From assembly GCF_025685605.1 (NCBI RefSeq), contig NZ_JAGTUT010000001.1:3286001-3350000 (forward strand): 64,000 nucleotides of DNA, written 5' to 3'. Below, in pieces: positions 1 to 8,640 of this stretch. This DNA comes from Granulicella arctica. Its GTDB lineage: Bacteria > Acidobacteriota > Terriglobia > Terriglobales > Acidobacteriaceae. How positions within the stretch are numbered: position 1 is the stretch's first letter; each line of letters begins with the position of its first letter. A program made the translations under genes and the position numbers. The notes beneath the pieces were generated by a model that saw only the letters and a list, made by a program, of their open reading frames with translations, ran no database searches and was not told where the DNA came from.

Positions 1-295
1 GCTTGATGCGAAATGGCAGGTGGGGATTTGCAATGAAATGGCGACCGAACGCGACTGCATCCGCGATGCCACTTTCAACAGCTATCTCTGCAGTGTCCGG
101 CTCAAAACCGCCAGCCGCTACGATCTTGCCCTTGAAGACCTTTCTTAACTGCTCTGTCGCGACAGGTGCCTGGCCGTCATTGATCGTAGTGTTTCCCTTC
201 ACACGCGGCTCCACGATATGGAGATACGCGAGGCCGAAGCTATTCAGATGGTCGGCGACATAGGTAAAGAGCGGGGAAGGCACTCCATGACCTTT
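1..295 (-). pseudogene. 5'-truncated Old Yellow Enzyme (NADH:flavin oxidoreductase) remnant
   Basis: Reading the minus strand from about 295 to the window edge gives about 98 codons that match the C-terminal half of alkene reductases of the Old Yellow Enzyme (FMN TIM-barrel) family. Recognisable segments are FGLAYLHIVEPR, the phosphate-binding stretch IVAAGGF and the GRHFIANPHLPFR segment. An in-frame TGA lies at 296-298. The roughly 240 residues expected upstream are absent, because the neighbouring TonB receptor starts at 521 on the other strand. I therefore call it a remnant. A short peptide could still start at an internal GTG. The 3' end lies outside the window and was not seen. Confidence 0.7.
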
Positions 296-407
296 TCAGG
301 GCTGACGGAGGTTCGCAGTCGAAGGTGCCTTCTCATCCTTTAGGTTGAACACTGAACCCACCTTCAGTAAAGACTCTGTGAATTACAGAGCTACTGCAAA
401 AAGGGGA

Positions 408-437
408 TTGACATTGCCATCCATACTCCACTACAAG
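408..437 (+). promoter_or_regulatory. Putative sigma70-type promoter of the TonB receptor gene
   Basis: A perfect -35 hexamer TTGACA at 408-413 is followed after 18 bases by TACAAG at 432-437. This lies about 85 bases upstream of the receptor start codon at 521. It was found by eye only; no transcription start is known. Confidence 0.4.
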
Positions 438-520
438 TGGGCGTTCCGAAAAAGCAAGTTTAGTTGTCGGCAACGATAAGAAGATCGCTCACTGAGCATT
501 GTTCCACTTGGAGGCTACAC

Positions 521-3500
521 ATGCGATTTAGATATTTGTTGCTCCCCAGTATTGTCCTGGGGAGTGTGATTGGACTATTTCCTGCAAGTCTATCTGCGCA
601 GTCGGACAGTTCTTCGCTTTCAGGAGCGGTTTCTGATAAATCGGGAGCGTTACTGCCGAACGCAAAGATCACGATACGAAACAATGCCACTGGCGCTGAA
701 CAAGTTATTACCACCAATGAGAGCGGTAACTTCACGGTCCCAAGTGTGCAAACTGGTATTTACACTGTTCGCGTTGAGGCGAATGGCTTCCAGTCAGCGT
801 TGTTAAACGATGTGCACGTTGATCCGAGTATTGGTAAGCGCGTCGATTTTAGCTTGAAAGTCGGAGAGTCATCGTCGACGGTGACTGTCGAAGCTAACGC
901 GAATACAGTGCAGACGGAAAGCGCATCGGTGGGGCAGCTCGTCACTCAAGAGCAGGTGAAGAGCATTCAACTCAACGGACGCAACCCCCTCTATCTATCG
1001 CAACTTGAACCTGGCGTCGTGCGTAATGCCTCAATGGCCTCGTTCGCTTTCGGCCTGGACAACGGAGTCAACATTGGCGGTGCCCGGAGCCAGGAGAGCC
1101 TGATCACTATCGATGGTGCCCCGGCCGTTCGCACACGATCCAATGGAACCAGTGTCGGTGTAGCAGACGTAGATTCCACCTCCCAAGTACAGATCCTGAC
1201 AAACAGCTACCAGGCAGAGTACGGACGCACCTCCGGCGGCCAGGTTCGTATCGTGCCGAGAAGCGGTACCAGTACCTTTCATGGATCGGCCTACGAGTAC
1301 TTTCGCAATACAGTTCTCAACGCAAACACCTGGCAGCGCAAGCTTCCAACGAATGCAGCTAATATTCGGAATAAACCACCAGGCTTCCGTTTCAATCAGT
1401 ATGGATGGAATCTTAACGGACCAGTCTTCATCCCCGGTCATTTTAACCAGGACAGAAGAAAGCTCTTCTTTCTAGCTGGGCAGGAGTACCTGAAGTACAA
1501 CAATGATGACACCGTATTTCGCAGAGTTCCGACAGAACTGATGCGCGTTGGAAATTTCAGCGAGCTACTGGCTCCAAATATCTTCTACGGCGGGACAAGT
1601 CAAATCGTAAACCCCACAACGGGAGCAGCATACGCCGGTAATGTTATCCCTGCGTCTGACCTAAGCGCCAACGGACTTGCACTGCTTCGAGCTTTTCCCG
1701 ATCCGAACGCAGCGGGTTCGAACTACAACTGGGTAGATGCAGCAACAGAGCAACAGACTCAACGCAAAGATTCGCTGGTTATCGACTTCGTTCCCTTTGA
1801 GGCACATCGGATACGATTCTCAGTGCTGAACTACAACTACCACGACTACACCCCGCACTACGGCAACTTTAATCGCAATCCACGCATATTCATTCGCCCA
1901 AATCAAATTGGTGTTTTGCACTATGAGTGGACTGTGTCGCCGTCCCTGATTAACGAGTTTGTTGCGTCTGCTGCTGCAGACCACGTCACGATCAACATCG
2001 ACACCTCCAGCGGCCTCTACGACCGAACAAAGTACGGGATCAACTATCCCTACCTCTATTCCGCCGCAACCAAGACAATACCAAACAAGATTCCTACGAT
2101 TAGCCTTCCGAACTTCGATCTTCTTGACGGCGGCCCCTACCCATCGCACTCCGGCGGTATCGTTTACAACGCTGCCGATAACGTCACAAAGGTATTCGGC
2201 AACCACACCTTCAAGGCCGGCTTCAATTTTGAGTACGCGGGCGAGAATAACTTTGACCAGATCACGGTCTCGAACACTCCTGGTTCAACCAACAATCAAA
2301 ATGGGAAGTTCACCTTTACAGATAGCCGCACCGGCGGCACGACTACGAAGATCGGTGTTGCGAACGCAGCTGAAGGCCTTTTCGATAGCTACGGAGAGAT
2401 CGGTCAGCGTTCGTACACGCTCTATCGCAGTACTATGTACGAGGGCTTTCTCCAGGATCAATGGCGCGCCACACCTAAGCTTGTTATCGAAGCGGGTCTC
2501 CGATACAGCTTCTTCAATCCCTACTACGCAAAGTGGGGTAACCAGTCAGTCTTCGATCCGTCAGCTTACAATCCTGCGAATGCCGTCACTGTTAATCCTG
2601 TCACTGACGTAGTGACAGGTGGCGATCGTTATAACGGAGTTGTCATCCCGGGCAGCGGATTTCCATCGAGTGCAGCAGGACACGTCGATCCCACCATCCT
2701 CGCCGGCTTCCAAAATCTGTTTCGTGGATTCAGCAATGCTTACTCTCCAACCGTCAAGAGTGACATTCAGCCTCGTGTTGGGTTCACCTACCAGGTGACG
2801 CCCTCTATGGTTGTTCGTGCTGGTGGCGGACGGTATGTGCAGCGGCTCGGCATTACCGATAACGTCTTCACAGGTGGCAACGCGCCGTTCCAACCCTCAT
2901 CCACCGTCAGCCTTGGACAGGCAAACAGCCCCGGCGGTGTAGGAGCGAACAATTTCCCATTCAACTACTCTTCGCAGGCCTTCAACTATCCGAGTCCTGA
3001 GGCATACAACTGGAATCTTACAATTGAACAAGAGCTTCCGGCCCTTGGAGTCTTCTCGATGTCCTATGCGGGACGCCGCGGCCTCCACCTGGAAGGGCTC
3101 ATCAATCTAAACCAACTGCCGCTTGGCACCACGCTACAGACTGCGAACAAGGGTGTCGCAACCGACGCCCTGCGGCAGTATAAGGGCTTCTCGAATATCA
3201 ACCAGGCGACCAATGGTGGCTCGTCGATGTACAACGCGCTGCAACTCAACCTGCGGCGCCGTCTGAGCAAGGGTCTGCTCTTCGGCGTTGCTTATACCTG
3301 GTCGAACAGCACTGACTTCGGATCGTCGAACGGCACGCAACTTCCTAATGCCTTCGACAAGTCGACTTACTATGGTCGGAGTGATTTCAACATCCGCCAT
3401 GTCTTTGTTTCGAACTTCGTCTACAACATCGATCAGTTCAACCACTCCAGCCACCTGATCAATCGCGCAACTCTTGGCAACTGGCAGTTCTCCGGCACGC

Positions 3501-3955
3501 TACAGGCGCAGACTGGTCCTCCTCTGAATGTGTCTCTCGGTAATGACTTTGCAGGTGTCGGCACTGGCTCGGGGACGCAGTTGTATCGGCATACCGCTCC
3601 AGTCGTCACGAGTAAAGCGTTTGCAGGCCAGACTAGTACGGCTACCTGGTTCAATACGTCCGTCTTCGCAGCCCCTCTTCCTGGAACATTCGCGCCGCGT
3701 GGATCTCGCAATCAGATCGACGGGCCGGGCTTTCAGAACTACAGCTTCGCCCTTAACAAGACATTTCATCCGTTCGAACGGCTGCAGAATCACACGGTTG
3801 TGTTTCGTGGAGAAGGCTTCAACGTCCTCAATCATCCAACAGCGGACAATCCGGATACCAATCCAACCTCCGGAACATTCGGTCAGAGCAAGACCAAGGG
3901 TGGTACTTACGGCGCTGACCGTCAGTTCCAGTTCAGTCTTCGTTATGCGTTCTAA
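521..3955 (+). CDS. Oar-like TonB-dependent receptor with carboxypeptidase-regulatory-like N-terminal domain
   Basis: This is a large outer-membrane receptor of 1144 residues of the type abundant in Acidobacteriota. The chosen ATG follows a GGAGG and begins a Sec signal (MRFRYLLLPSIVLGSVIGLF ending SAQ); an in-frame ATG 57 bases upstream has no ribosome-binding site. Residues about 30-110 form a carboxypeptidase-regulatory-like beta domain. A plug region follows (LNGRNPLYLSQLEPGV, IDGAPAVRTRSNG), then a long barrel rich in aromatic strands. The last strand ends FSLRYAF with a terminal phenylalanine, as outer-membrane barrels do. A strong terminator follows. It stands alone with its own promoter. 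Substrate cannot be read from sequence; nearby glycan genes suggest a saccharide or glycopeptide. Confidence 0.9.
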   Translation: MRFRYLLLPSIVLGSVIGLFPASLSAQSDSSSLSGAVSDKSGALLPNAKITIRNNATGAEQVITTNESGNFTVPSVQTGIYTVRVEANGFQSALLNDVHVDPSIGKRVDFSLKVGESSSTVTVEANANTVQTESASVGQLVTQEQVKSIQLNGRNPLYLSQLEPGVVRNASMASFAFGLDNGVNIGGARSQESLITIDGAPAVRTRSNGTSVGVADVDSTSQVQILTNSYQAEYGRTSGGQVRIVPRSGTSTFHGSAYEYFRNTVLNANTWQRKLPTNAANIRNKPPGFRFNQYGWNLNGPVFIPGHFNQDRRKLFFLAGQEYLKYNNDDTVFRRVPTELMRVGNFSELLAPNIFYGGTSQIVNPTTGAAYAGNVIPASDLSANGLALLRAFPDPNAAGSNYNWVDAATEQQTQRKDSLVIDFVPFEAHRIRFSVLNYNYHDYTPHYGNFNRNPRIFIRPNQIGVLHYEWTVSPSLINEFVASAAADHVTINIDTSSGLYDRTKYGINYPYLYSAATKTIPNKIPTISLPNFDLLDGGPYPSHSGGIVYNAADNVTKVFGNHTFKAGFNFEYAGENNFDQITVSNTPGSTNNQNGKFTFTDSRTGGTTTKIGVANAAEGLFDSYGEIGQRSYTLYRSTMYEGFLQDQWRATPKLVIEAGLRYSFFNPYYAKWGNQSVFDPSAYNPANAVTVNPVTDVVTGGDRYNGVVIPGSGFPSSAAGHVDPTILAGFQNLFRGFSNAYSPTVKSDIQPRVGFTYQVTPSMVVRAGGGRYVQRLGITDNVFTGGNAPFQPSSTVSLGQANSPGGVGANNFPFNYSSQAFNYPSPEAYNWNLTIEQELPALGVFSMSYAGRRGLHLEGLINLNQLPLGTTLQTANKGVATDALRQYKGFSNINQATNGGSSMYNALQLNLRRRLSKGLLFGVAYTWSNSTDFGSSNGTQLPNAFDKSTYYGRSDFNIRHVFVSNFVYNIDQFNHSSHLINRATLGNWQFSGTLQAQTGPPLNVSLGNDFAGVGTGSGTQLYRHTAPVVTSKAFAGQTSTATWFNTSVFAAPLPGTFAPRGSRNQIDGPGFQNYSFALNKTFHPFERLQNHTVVFRGEGFNVLNHPTADNPDTNPTSGTFGQSKTKGGTYGADRQFQFSLRYAF

Positions 3956-3982
3956 GCGTTAGCTGCTTGTCACTGTCGTACT

Positions 3983-4014
3983 AAAGGCCCCTGCCATGAT
4001 GAGAGGGGCCTTTT
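3983..4014 (+). terminator. Rho-independent terminator after the TonB receptor
   Basis: AAAGGCCCCT (3983-3992) pairs with AGGGGCCTTT (4004-4013) around an 11-base loop, ending in four T. It lies 28 bases past the receptor stop. The rest of the 312-base gap to rpiA (4015-4267) holds no credible ORF or RNA gene apart from the TTGACA/palindrome noted at 4200. Confidence 0.85.
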
Positions 4015-4199
4015 CGGGTCAATGCCAGGAACATAACTATCGGCCCATGTGTCTCAAATGCGCGCCTCAATTGCCTCAAGTAACGCAATTGCTTCCGCCT
4101 GAAAGCCTTCTGCCTGCTCCTGGTTGCAAACGAGAACCCGACGGTCATTCCTGCGCAACCACTATTGGCACCCCGAACTACGCTGATGCCGCAAAATAA

Positions 4200-4211
4200 T
4201 TGACATATGTC
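4200..4211 (+). promoter_or_regulatory. Possible -35 box and small palindrome upstream of rpiA
   Basis: TTGACA at 4200-4205 overlaps the perfect palindrome GACATATGTC at 4202-4211, about 57 bases before the rpiA start. No good -10 hexamer is visible at the expected distance, so this is a tentative promoter/operator. Confidence 0.25.
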
Positions 4212-4267
4212 GAGTCCAACGCTGCTCATGCTCCTTGAGGTCGTCCTTGTCGTTTAGCATGATCTTT

Positions 4268-4945
4268 ATGGCACATGAGATAGCAAAGCTACTTGCGGCA
4301 CGTCGCGCACTCAGCTTTATCGAAGATGGGATGGCCGTCGGCCTGGGTACGGGGTCGACAGCCACCCTCTTCATCAGAGAACTCGGGGAGCGAGTCCGAA
4401 CCGGCCTACATGTTCGCTGCATTGCTTCCTCCAAGGCAAGTGAGGAACTAGCCACTTCGCTTGGGATTACTCTAACGAACTTTGAGGAATGCCCTTACCT
4501 TGATGTAGCGGTAGACGGCGCAGACGAGGTAGCACCTGGCCTGGCTTTGATTAAGGGTGGTGGCGGTGCGCTCCTGCGAGAAAAGATTGTGGCGAGCGCC
4601 GCGAAGAAGTTCATTGTTGTTGCAGATAAGAGCAAAGTTGTTGATCACCTCGGCGGATTTCCGGTGCCAGTCGAAGTAATCCAAATGGCTTGTCCGCTCG
4701 TTATGCGGAGCCTATCTGATCTTGGCTTCGAGGTACTTCCACGTAGGACCTCTGCTGGTGGTTATTACATCACCGACGAAGGCAACTTCATCTTGGATTG
4801 TAAGAACGGGCCAATTGCCGATCCGCGAATGTTGGCCGACAAGATACGTGCCATGGTGGGTGTTGTGGAACATGGCTTATTTCTGGGGATGGCGACAGTC
4901 GCGCTCATCGCCGACGAGGATCAGCTCGTCGAGCGCACGTCGTAG
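4268..4945 (+). CDS. rpiA: Ribose-5-phosphate isomerase A
   Basis: It interconverts ribose-5-phosphate and ribulose-5-phosphate in the non-oxidative pentose phosphate pathway, in the cytosol. The protein of 225 residues has the family's usual length. It shows the substrate loop GLGTGSTA, the active-site signature DGADEV and the phosphate-binding KGGGGALLREKI. The start is uncertain: ATG codons at 4235, 4259 and 4268 are all in frame and none has a strong ribosome-binding site. I chose 4268 because MAHEIAK best matches the family N-terminus. It is a single-gene unit between a TonB receptor and a convergent catabolic operon, so it could supply pentose interconversion for that locus, but this is inference. 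Confidence 0.93.
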   Translation: MAHEIAKLLAARRALSFIEDGMAVGLGTGSTATLFIRELGERVRTGLHVRCIASSKASEELATSLGITLTNFEECPYLDVAVDGADEVAPGLALIKGGGGALLREKIVASAAKKFIVVADKSKVVDHLGGFPVPVEVIQMACPLVMRSLSDLGFEVLPRRTSAGGYYITDEGNFILDCKNGPIADPRMLADKIRAMVGVVEHGLFLGMATVALIADEDQLVERTS

Positions 4946-4958
4946 TCGGTATGAAGCA

Positions 4959-4989
4959 AATGAGCTGCTGGATTATCCAGCAGCTCATT
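4959..4989. terminator. Hairpin between convergent rpiA and amidohydrolase genes
   Basis: AATGAGCTGCTGGA (4959-4972) pairs perfectly over 14 bases with its complement at 4976-4989 around a 3-base loop. It sits 13 bases after rpiA and 29 bases after the minus-strand amidohydrolase stop. It could terminate both, although no long T run follows. Confidence 0.65.
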
Positions 4990-5018
4990 CGATCGCAGAC
5001 CGGAATATCTGTCGAGGG

Positions 5019-6392
5019 TTAGTGGTTCTCAACCGGGGTGGCTGATTTCGGTCGCGGAGCAAAGCTACTCCACCGATATGCTTCTGCGTCATTCGGACCA
5101 GGTTTTGCTGTCCACAGATCAGCGCTCATACCATTCAGATCGTAGACAATCTTGCCGTCCTTGATGGTCAACTCGCAAGAGAGCTTATGCTTTCCATGGA
5201 GTCGCTTGTCGATCATGTCCGTGAACCCGAAGTTGCCTGCCTCCAGGCGAAGCACAGCTATATCTGCAATGGAACCTTCTGACAGGTTGCCTAGTTCGTC
5301 ATGGCGAATCTCATGTGCCGGATGGGAGGTCATCTCGGCTACAACCTCCTTGAGCGGGACGCCTATAGCGAGGATTTTGTCAGCTACGTTAAGTTCATCC
5401 TTCATGCCCGAGTTCATGCTAGTGATGTGAAGATCGGTAGAGATGGAATCAGGGATAAAACCCGCTTTGATCATCGGGACGGCTAGGGACCACTTAAAGC
5501 TTCCGCCTCCTTGGCCAACGTCGAAGTAGATGCCGCGCTTCCGACCTTCGATCATGGCCTTGCTTGGGCCAAGAGTGGTGAGGTCCTGCTCCTGGCGAAT
5601 GCCAGAGTACATGTGGGTGTAGATGTCACCGGGGCGAATCTTCTGAGTCATGAGATCATAGATCGGCCGCGTCGGACGATCTACGCCAAAATCCACCATA
5701 ACTGGAATGTTGGCCTTGGTTCCGGCGATAACTGCCTGCTCCACCGGTGTCCATTCGGGACCTGCGAAGTGCGCCGTTTTGATTCCGACGATGGTCTGAG
5801 GGTATTTGAGAGCCATGGCTGCTGTAGCCTCACCATCCATGTCACTCGTGTTGTTTTCGTAGAGCGCTCCGCGCATACCGGAGCCCACAATATTCAGCAT
5901 CGCGAAGACCCGCGTCTTTGACCGGTCGATAATGCGATCTTTGAAGTCTTCAAAGTTACGCCATCCGGAACAGCCCGCATCGACAACGGTTGTGACGCCG
6001 ACACGAAAGGTGAAGCCGTCCGGCGGGACGCTGTTATCGCCCGCGTAGGAGTTGCGCTCGCCTGTGCCGGCGTAGACGTGGACGTGAATATCAATCAGAC
6101 CAGGCGTGACATAAAGCCCTTTTGCATCAATGGTCTTCAAGGCATCGGTCGAAGGAATATGTGCCGCCACCTTGGCGATCTTCCCATCTTTGATAGCCAC
6201 ATCCATCAGCGCATCGATGTGATTCTTATCATCGAGTACGTGACCACCGCGGAGTACAAGATCGTAAGCCGGTGCTGCAGACTGCGCGAAGAGGCCGCTA
6301 GTTGCGAAGAAAAGAAACGCAGCCGAGCCGACGATAATTCTTCGAATTGATGTGCGAGGCTTGGAACTCCTGACTTCGGACTTCTGGGACAT
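5019..6392 (-). CDS. Exported amidohydrolase/deacetylase-family metallohydrolase
   Basis: The 457-residue protein belongs to the amidohydrolase superfamily, close to the dihydroorotase-like amidohydrolase/deacetylase subgroup (EF_0837/AHA_3915 type) that is often encoded beside SelA-like PLP enzymes. Metal ligands are visible: HVH at residues 103-105, a candidate carboxylated lysine K205 in GIKTAHF, H260 in THMYSG and D320/H322 in STDLH. The N-terminus is a signal peptide (IRRIIVGSAAFLFFATSG ending FAQS), which predicts periplasmic location; most relatives are cytosolic. GGAG precedes the ATG. It is the last gene of the five-gene operon, 45 bases after the fused PLP enzyme. Likely role, by inference: removing an N-acyl or amide group before ammonia elimination. 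The substrate is unknown. Confidence 0.85.
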   Translation of the reverse strand: MSQKSEVRSSKPRTSIRRIIVGSAAFLFFATSGLFAQSAAPAYDLVLRGGHVLDDKNHIDALMDVAIKDGKIAKVAAHIPSTDALKTIDAKGLYVTPGLIDIHVHVYAGTGERNSYAGDNSVPPDGFTFRVGVTTVVDAGCSGWRNFEDFKDRIIDRSKTRVFAMLNIVGSGMRGALYENNTSDMDGEATAAMALKYPQTIVGIKTAHFAGPEWTPVEQAVIAGTKANIPVMVDFGVDRPTRPIYDLMTQKIRPGDIYTHMYSGIRQEQDLTTLGPSKAMIEGRKRGIYFDVGQGGGSFKWSLAVPMIKAGFIPDSISTDLHITSMNSGMKDELNVADKILAIGVPLKEVVAEMTSHPAHEIRHDELGNLSEGSIADIAVLRLEAGNFGFTDMIDKRLHGKHKLSCELTIKDGKIVYDLNGMSADLWTAKPGPNDAEAYRWSSFAPRPKSATPVENH

Positions 6393-6437
6393 GTTTCTCC
6401 AATCGGCTAATTCGTTCTATATGCTGTGCATCATCGT

Positions 6438-8051
6438 TTAGGCGCGCGCAGCCTTCCAAGAAGCTTCGCCGTATTCGCCCAAGTGGACGGTCCCGCTCAT
6501 ACTGTTCCCCTGAACGGTGCCGCGGAAGTTCCAAGGGACGGAGTTCCCGCTGACCGCCATGCTGCTGTGCAGTTCGATCTCATTGGCATGGATCGAACCC
6601 TGAAGGGCTGTCTTGTAGAGCTCGCCCTGCTGCACGCCTGTAAGCGTATTTCCTGTTTGATCAAGAGTGAAGTGTTGCTCGCCCATTCCGCGGGAATATT
6701 GGATCGACACTGCCCATGTGCCTTTCACCGTCGCCGGCGTACCCGCGGGCACGAGCGGATTCTCGTACTTGCCAGGCTTAGTCAACCCTTCGTAGATGGC
6801 ATCGGCGATAATGCGTTCTTCGCCCGGGTCCATCATGTAGGGCATGATCGTGAGGGTGCTAGCCATCTTGTCCGGCCGTGTGCCGGTACCGCCGTCGACA
6901 AGGATGCGCGGGGTTCCGGCATCAAGGCGCGCGAACATCTCCGTGCCCGTAATCTTGAGAACGTTAGCGTCCCAGTGAATGCGGAGACGTGGTGAGCGAT
7001 TAGAAAGATCTTCCGGCTGCAGGTATTCAGTGGTGATCGAGGGAACACTCTTCACGCGGGATTCGATGAACTGTAGCCAGGAGAGCCATTCGCGCTGCTC
7101 GGCAGCATGATCACGCTTGTACCACTGGCGAACGGCGGCCAGCAGCCCCATGATCTCTTCCTTGCTGCATTTGTAGGCGCGTCCGTAGTTATGGTGCGGT
7201 GCAGCTTGAAAGTACGCAGCTCGGCAGAGATCCTTCTGGCCGATGAGCATGCCGGAGGATTGTGGCCCGCGCATACATTTACCGCCTGAGTAGCCAACCA
7301 GTGTTGCGCCGTGCTGGATGTGAATGTTGGGGACGAGCGGCTCTTCGGCTGCGGCGTCAACGAAAACGGGGATGCCCTTCTCCTTGGCGATGGCGCAGAT
7401 ACTTGGAATACTCAGCGGACCACTCTCGGCAAGCGGGCTCGACAAGATGTAGATCATTGCGGTTCGTTCTGAGAGCTTACCGCGAAGCTCCTCAGCTGAA
7501 TCGACCTCGACCACTTCGGCTCCAGTCATGCGAACGCCGAAGTCATAAGGGTTTCGGGAGTGCTTCGGTATGATGACCTGATCGCGACCCTTTATGTAGG
7601 GAAGCGCTTGCGACTTCTCCGGATCGGTTCCAGCAATGCATGCAATCGTGGCGAGAGCGATGGCGGCCTCACAGCCGGTCGTGGCGATGCCCCATTCGGC
7701 ACCGGTAAGCTGGCCAAGTTCTTTGCCGACAGCATCCATTAGCTCGTCAAGGTGGACGAAGTAGAAGGACGCGTCGTACATAGCTTGTTTGACCTGGGGC
7801 AGGGAACGCGAGCCGCTGATGATGGTGAACGTACCGTGGCCGTTCACAATCGGCCGAACGCCAATACTCGTAAAGAGATTGTCGGAACTCGTCCCACTAC
7901 GAGCCGGAAGCTTGTGAGTCGCAGCATCGGCTTGCATGAACGCGTTCGCCGCGAGTGGTGATGCAGCACTCGCAGCTCCCAGGGCAGAGATAATTCCGGA
8001 TTGCTTAAGGACTTCGCGCCGTGACCAGCGTGTCGTGCGAAAGAGAGACAT
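6438..8051 (-). CDS. Tat-exported SelA/DgaE-like PLP enzyme with extra C-terminal beta domain
   Basis: This is a fold-type I PLP enzyme of the SelA-like family, which includes D-glucosaminate-6-phosphate ammonia-lyase (DgaE). It has 537 residues, about 110 more than its paralogue at 8641. The Tat signal is WSRREVLK followed by a hydrophobic stretch. The PLP-binding aspartate is D232 (VFVDAAAE) and the Schiff-base lysine K258 (YSGGKCMRGPQ). Residues about 430-537 form an additional domain with glycine-rich beta repeats (GTWAVSIQYSRGMG, GNTLTGVQQGE, HLGEYGEASWKA) like small lipocalin-type domains on secreted acidobacterial enzymes. Tat export fits a protein folded around its cofactor before transport. 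Predicted reaction, by family: alpha,beta-elimination of ammonia from an amino acid or amino-sugar acid. The substrate is unknown. Confidence 0.82.
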   Translation of the reverse strand: MSLFRTTRWSRREVLKQSGIISALGAASAASPLAANAFMQADAATHKLPARSGTSSDNLFTSIGVRPIVNGHGTFTIISGSRSLPQVKQAMYDASFYFVHLDELMDAVGKELGQLTGAEWGIATTGCEAAIALATIACIAGTDPEKSQALPYIKGRDQVIIPKHSRNPYDFGVRMTGAEVVEVDSAEELRGKLSERTAMIYILSSPLAESGPLSIPSICAIAKEKGIPVFVDAAAEEPLVPNIHIQHGATLVGYSGGKCMRGPQSSGMLIGQKDLCRAAYFQAAPHHNYGRAYKCSKEEIMGLLAAVRQWYKRDHAAEQREWLSWLQFIESRVKSVPSITTEYLQPEDLSNRSPRLRIHWDANVLKITGTEMFARLDAGTPRILVDGGTGTRPDKMASTLTIMPYMMDPGEERIIADAIYEGLTKPGKYENPLVPAGTPATVKGTWAVSIQYSRGMGEQHFTLDQTGNTLTGVQQGELYKTALQGSIHANEIELHSSMAVSGNSVPWNFRGTVQGNSMSGTVHLGEYGEASWKAARA

Positions 8052-8106
8052 GGAGATGATGTTTCCTTTCCTTGAATCATGTTGAAGCTACTGCTGATTG
8101 GTCGAT

Positions 8107-8592
8107 CTAGATGTAAGCGATCAGGTCGATCTCTACGAGTGAGTTGCCAGGGATGCCGCCCGCAGGGGCAATCGTGGTACGGACGGGAGGGATACTGCCC
8201 CAGCGACCACCGTAGACGGTATTCATCTTGGCCCAGTCATTGATGTCGTTCAGATACACGTTCACTTTGAGAACCTTCTCCATCGAAGAGCCAGCTCCGA
8301 CGAGTGTCTTTTCTAATTCATCGAGAACATGCTTGGTATGCTCTTCTACCGTGCCTTTGAAATGCGCTCCCACTCCAGCGAGAAACAGCAGATTGCCAAA
8401 CGAAACAGCGCTTGAAAACAAAGGTGCAGCGCCGGGTGCTACATCCGCGTTTGTCTTTACGGGGTACGACTTCTTCTCAAGTTTTCCGGAGGTTTGTGCT
8501 TCTGCTGCTGTGCCCAGCATCATCCCGCCCGTCGCGACTGCGGCGGCCTTGGCTGCATTCTTGAGTAGCCCTCTTCGTGATTGCTTTTCCAT
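8107..8592 (-). CDS. Tat-exported RidA-family enamine/imine deaminase
   Basis: RidA (YjgF/YER057c/UK114) proteins hydrolyse the reactive enamines and imines released by PLP dehydratases. The RidA domain spans residues about 45-161. It keeps the key arginine R138 (PPVRTTIAP) and the IPGNSLVEID ending. Unusually it starts with a Tat signal (SRRGLLKNAAKAAAVATGG ending AEA), so it should act in the periplasm; ordinary RidA is about 130 residues and cytosolic. AGGAAG precedes the ATG. It lies between two exported PLP enzymes with gaps of 48 and 55 bases, which supports a role in clearing their products. Confidence 0.88.
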   Translation of the reverse strand: MEKQSRRGLLKNAAKAAAVATGGMMLGTAAEAQTSGKLEKKSYPVKTNADVAPGAAPLFSSAVSFGNLLFLAGVGAHFKGTVEEHTKHVLDELEKTLVGAGSSMEKVLKVNVYLNDINDWAKMNTVYGGRWGSIPPVRTTIAPAGGIPGNSLVEIDLIAYI

Positions 8593-8640
8593 GACTAACT
8601 TCCTTTCGGCTTTCGAATCTTCGATAGAACGATGAAGTAC

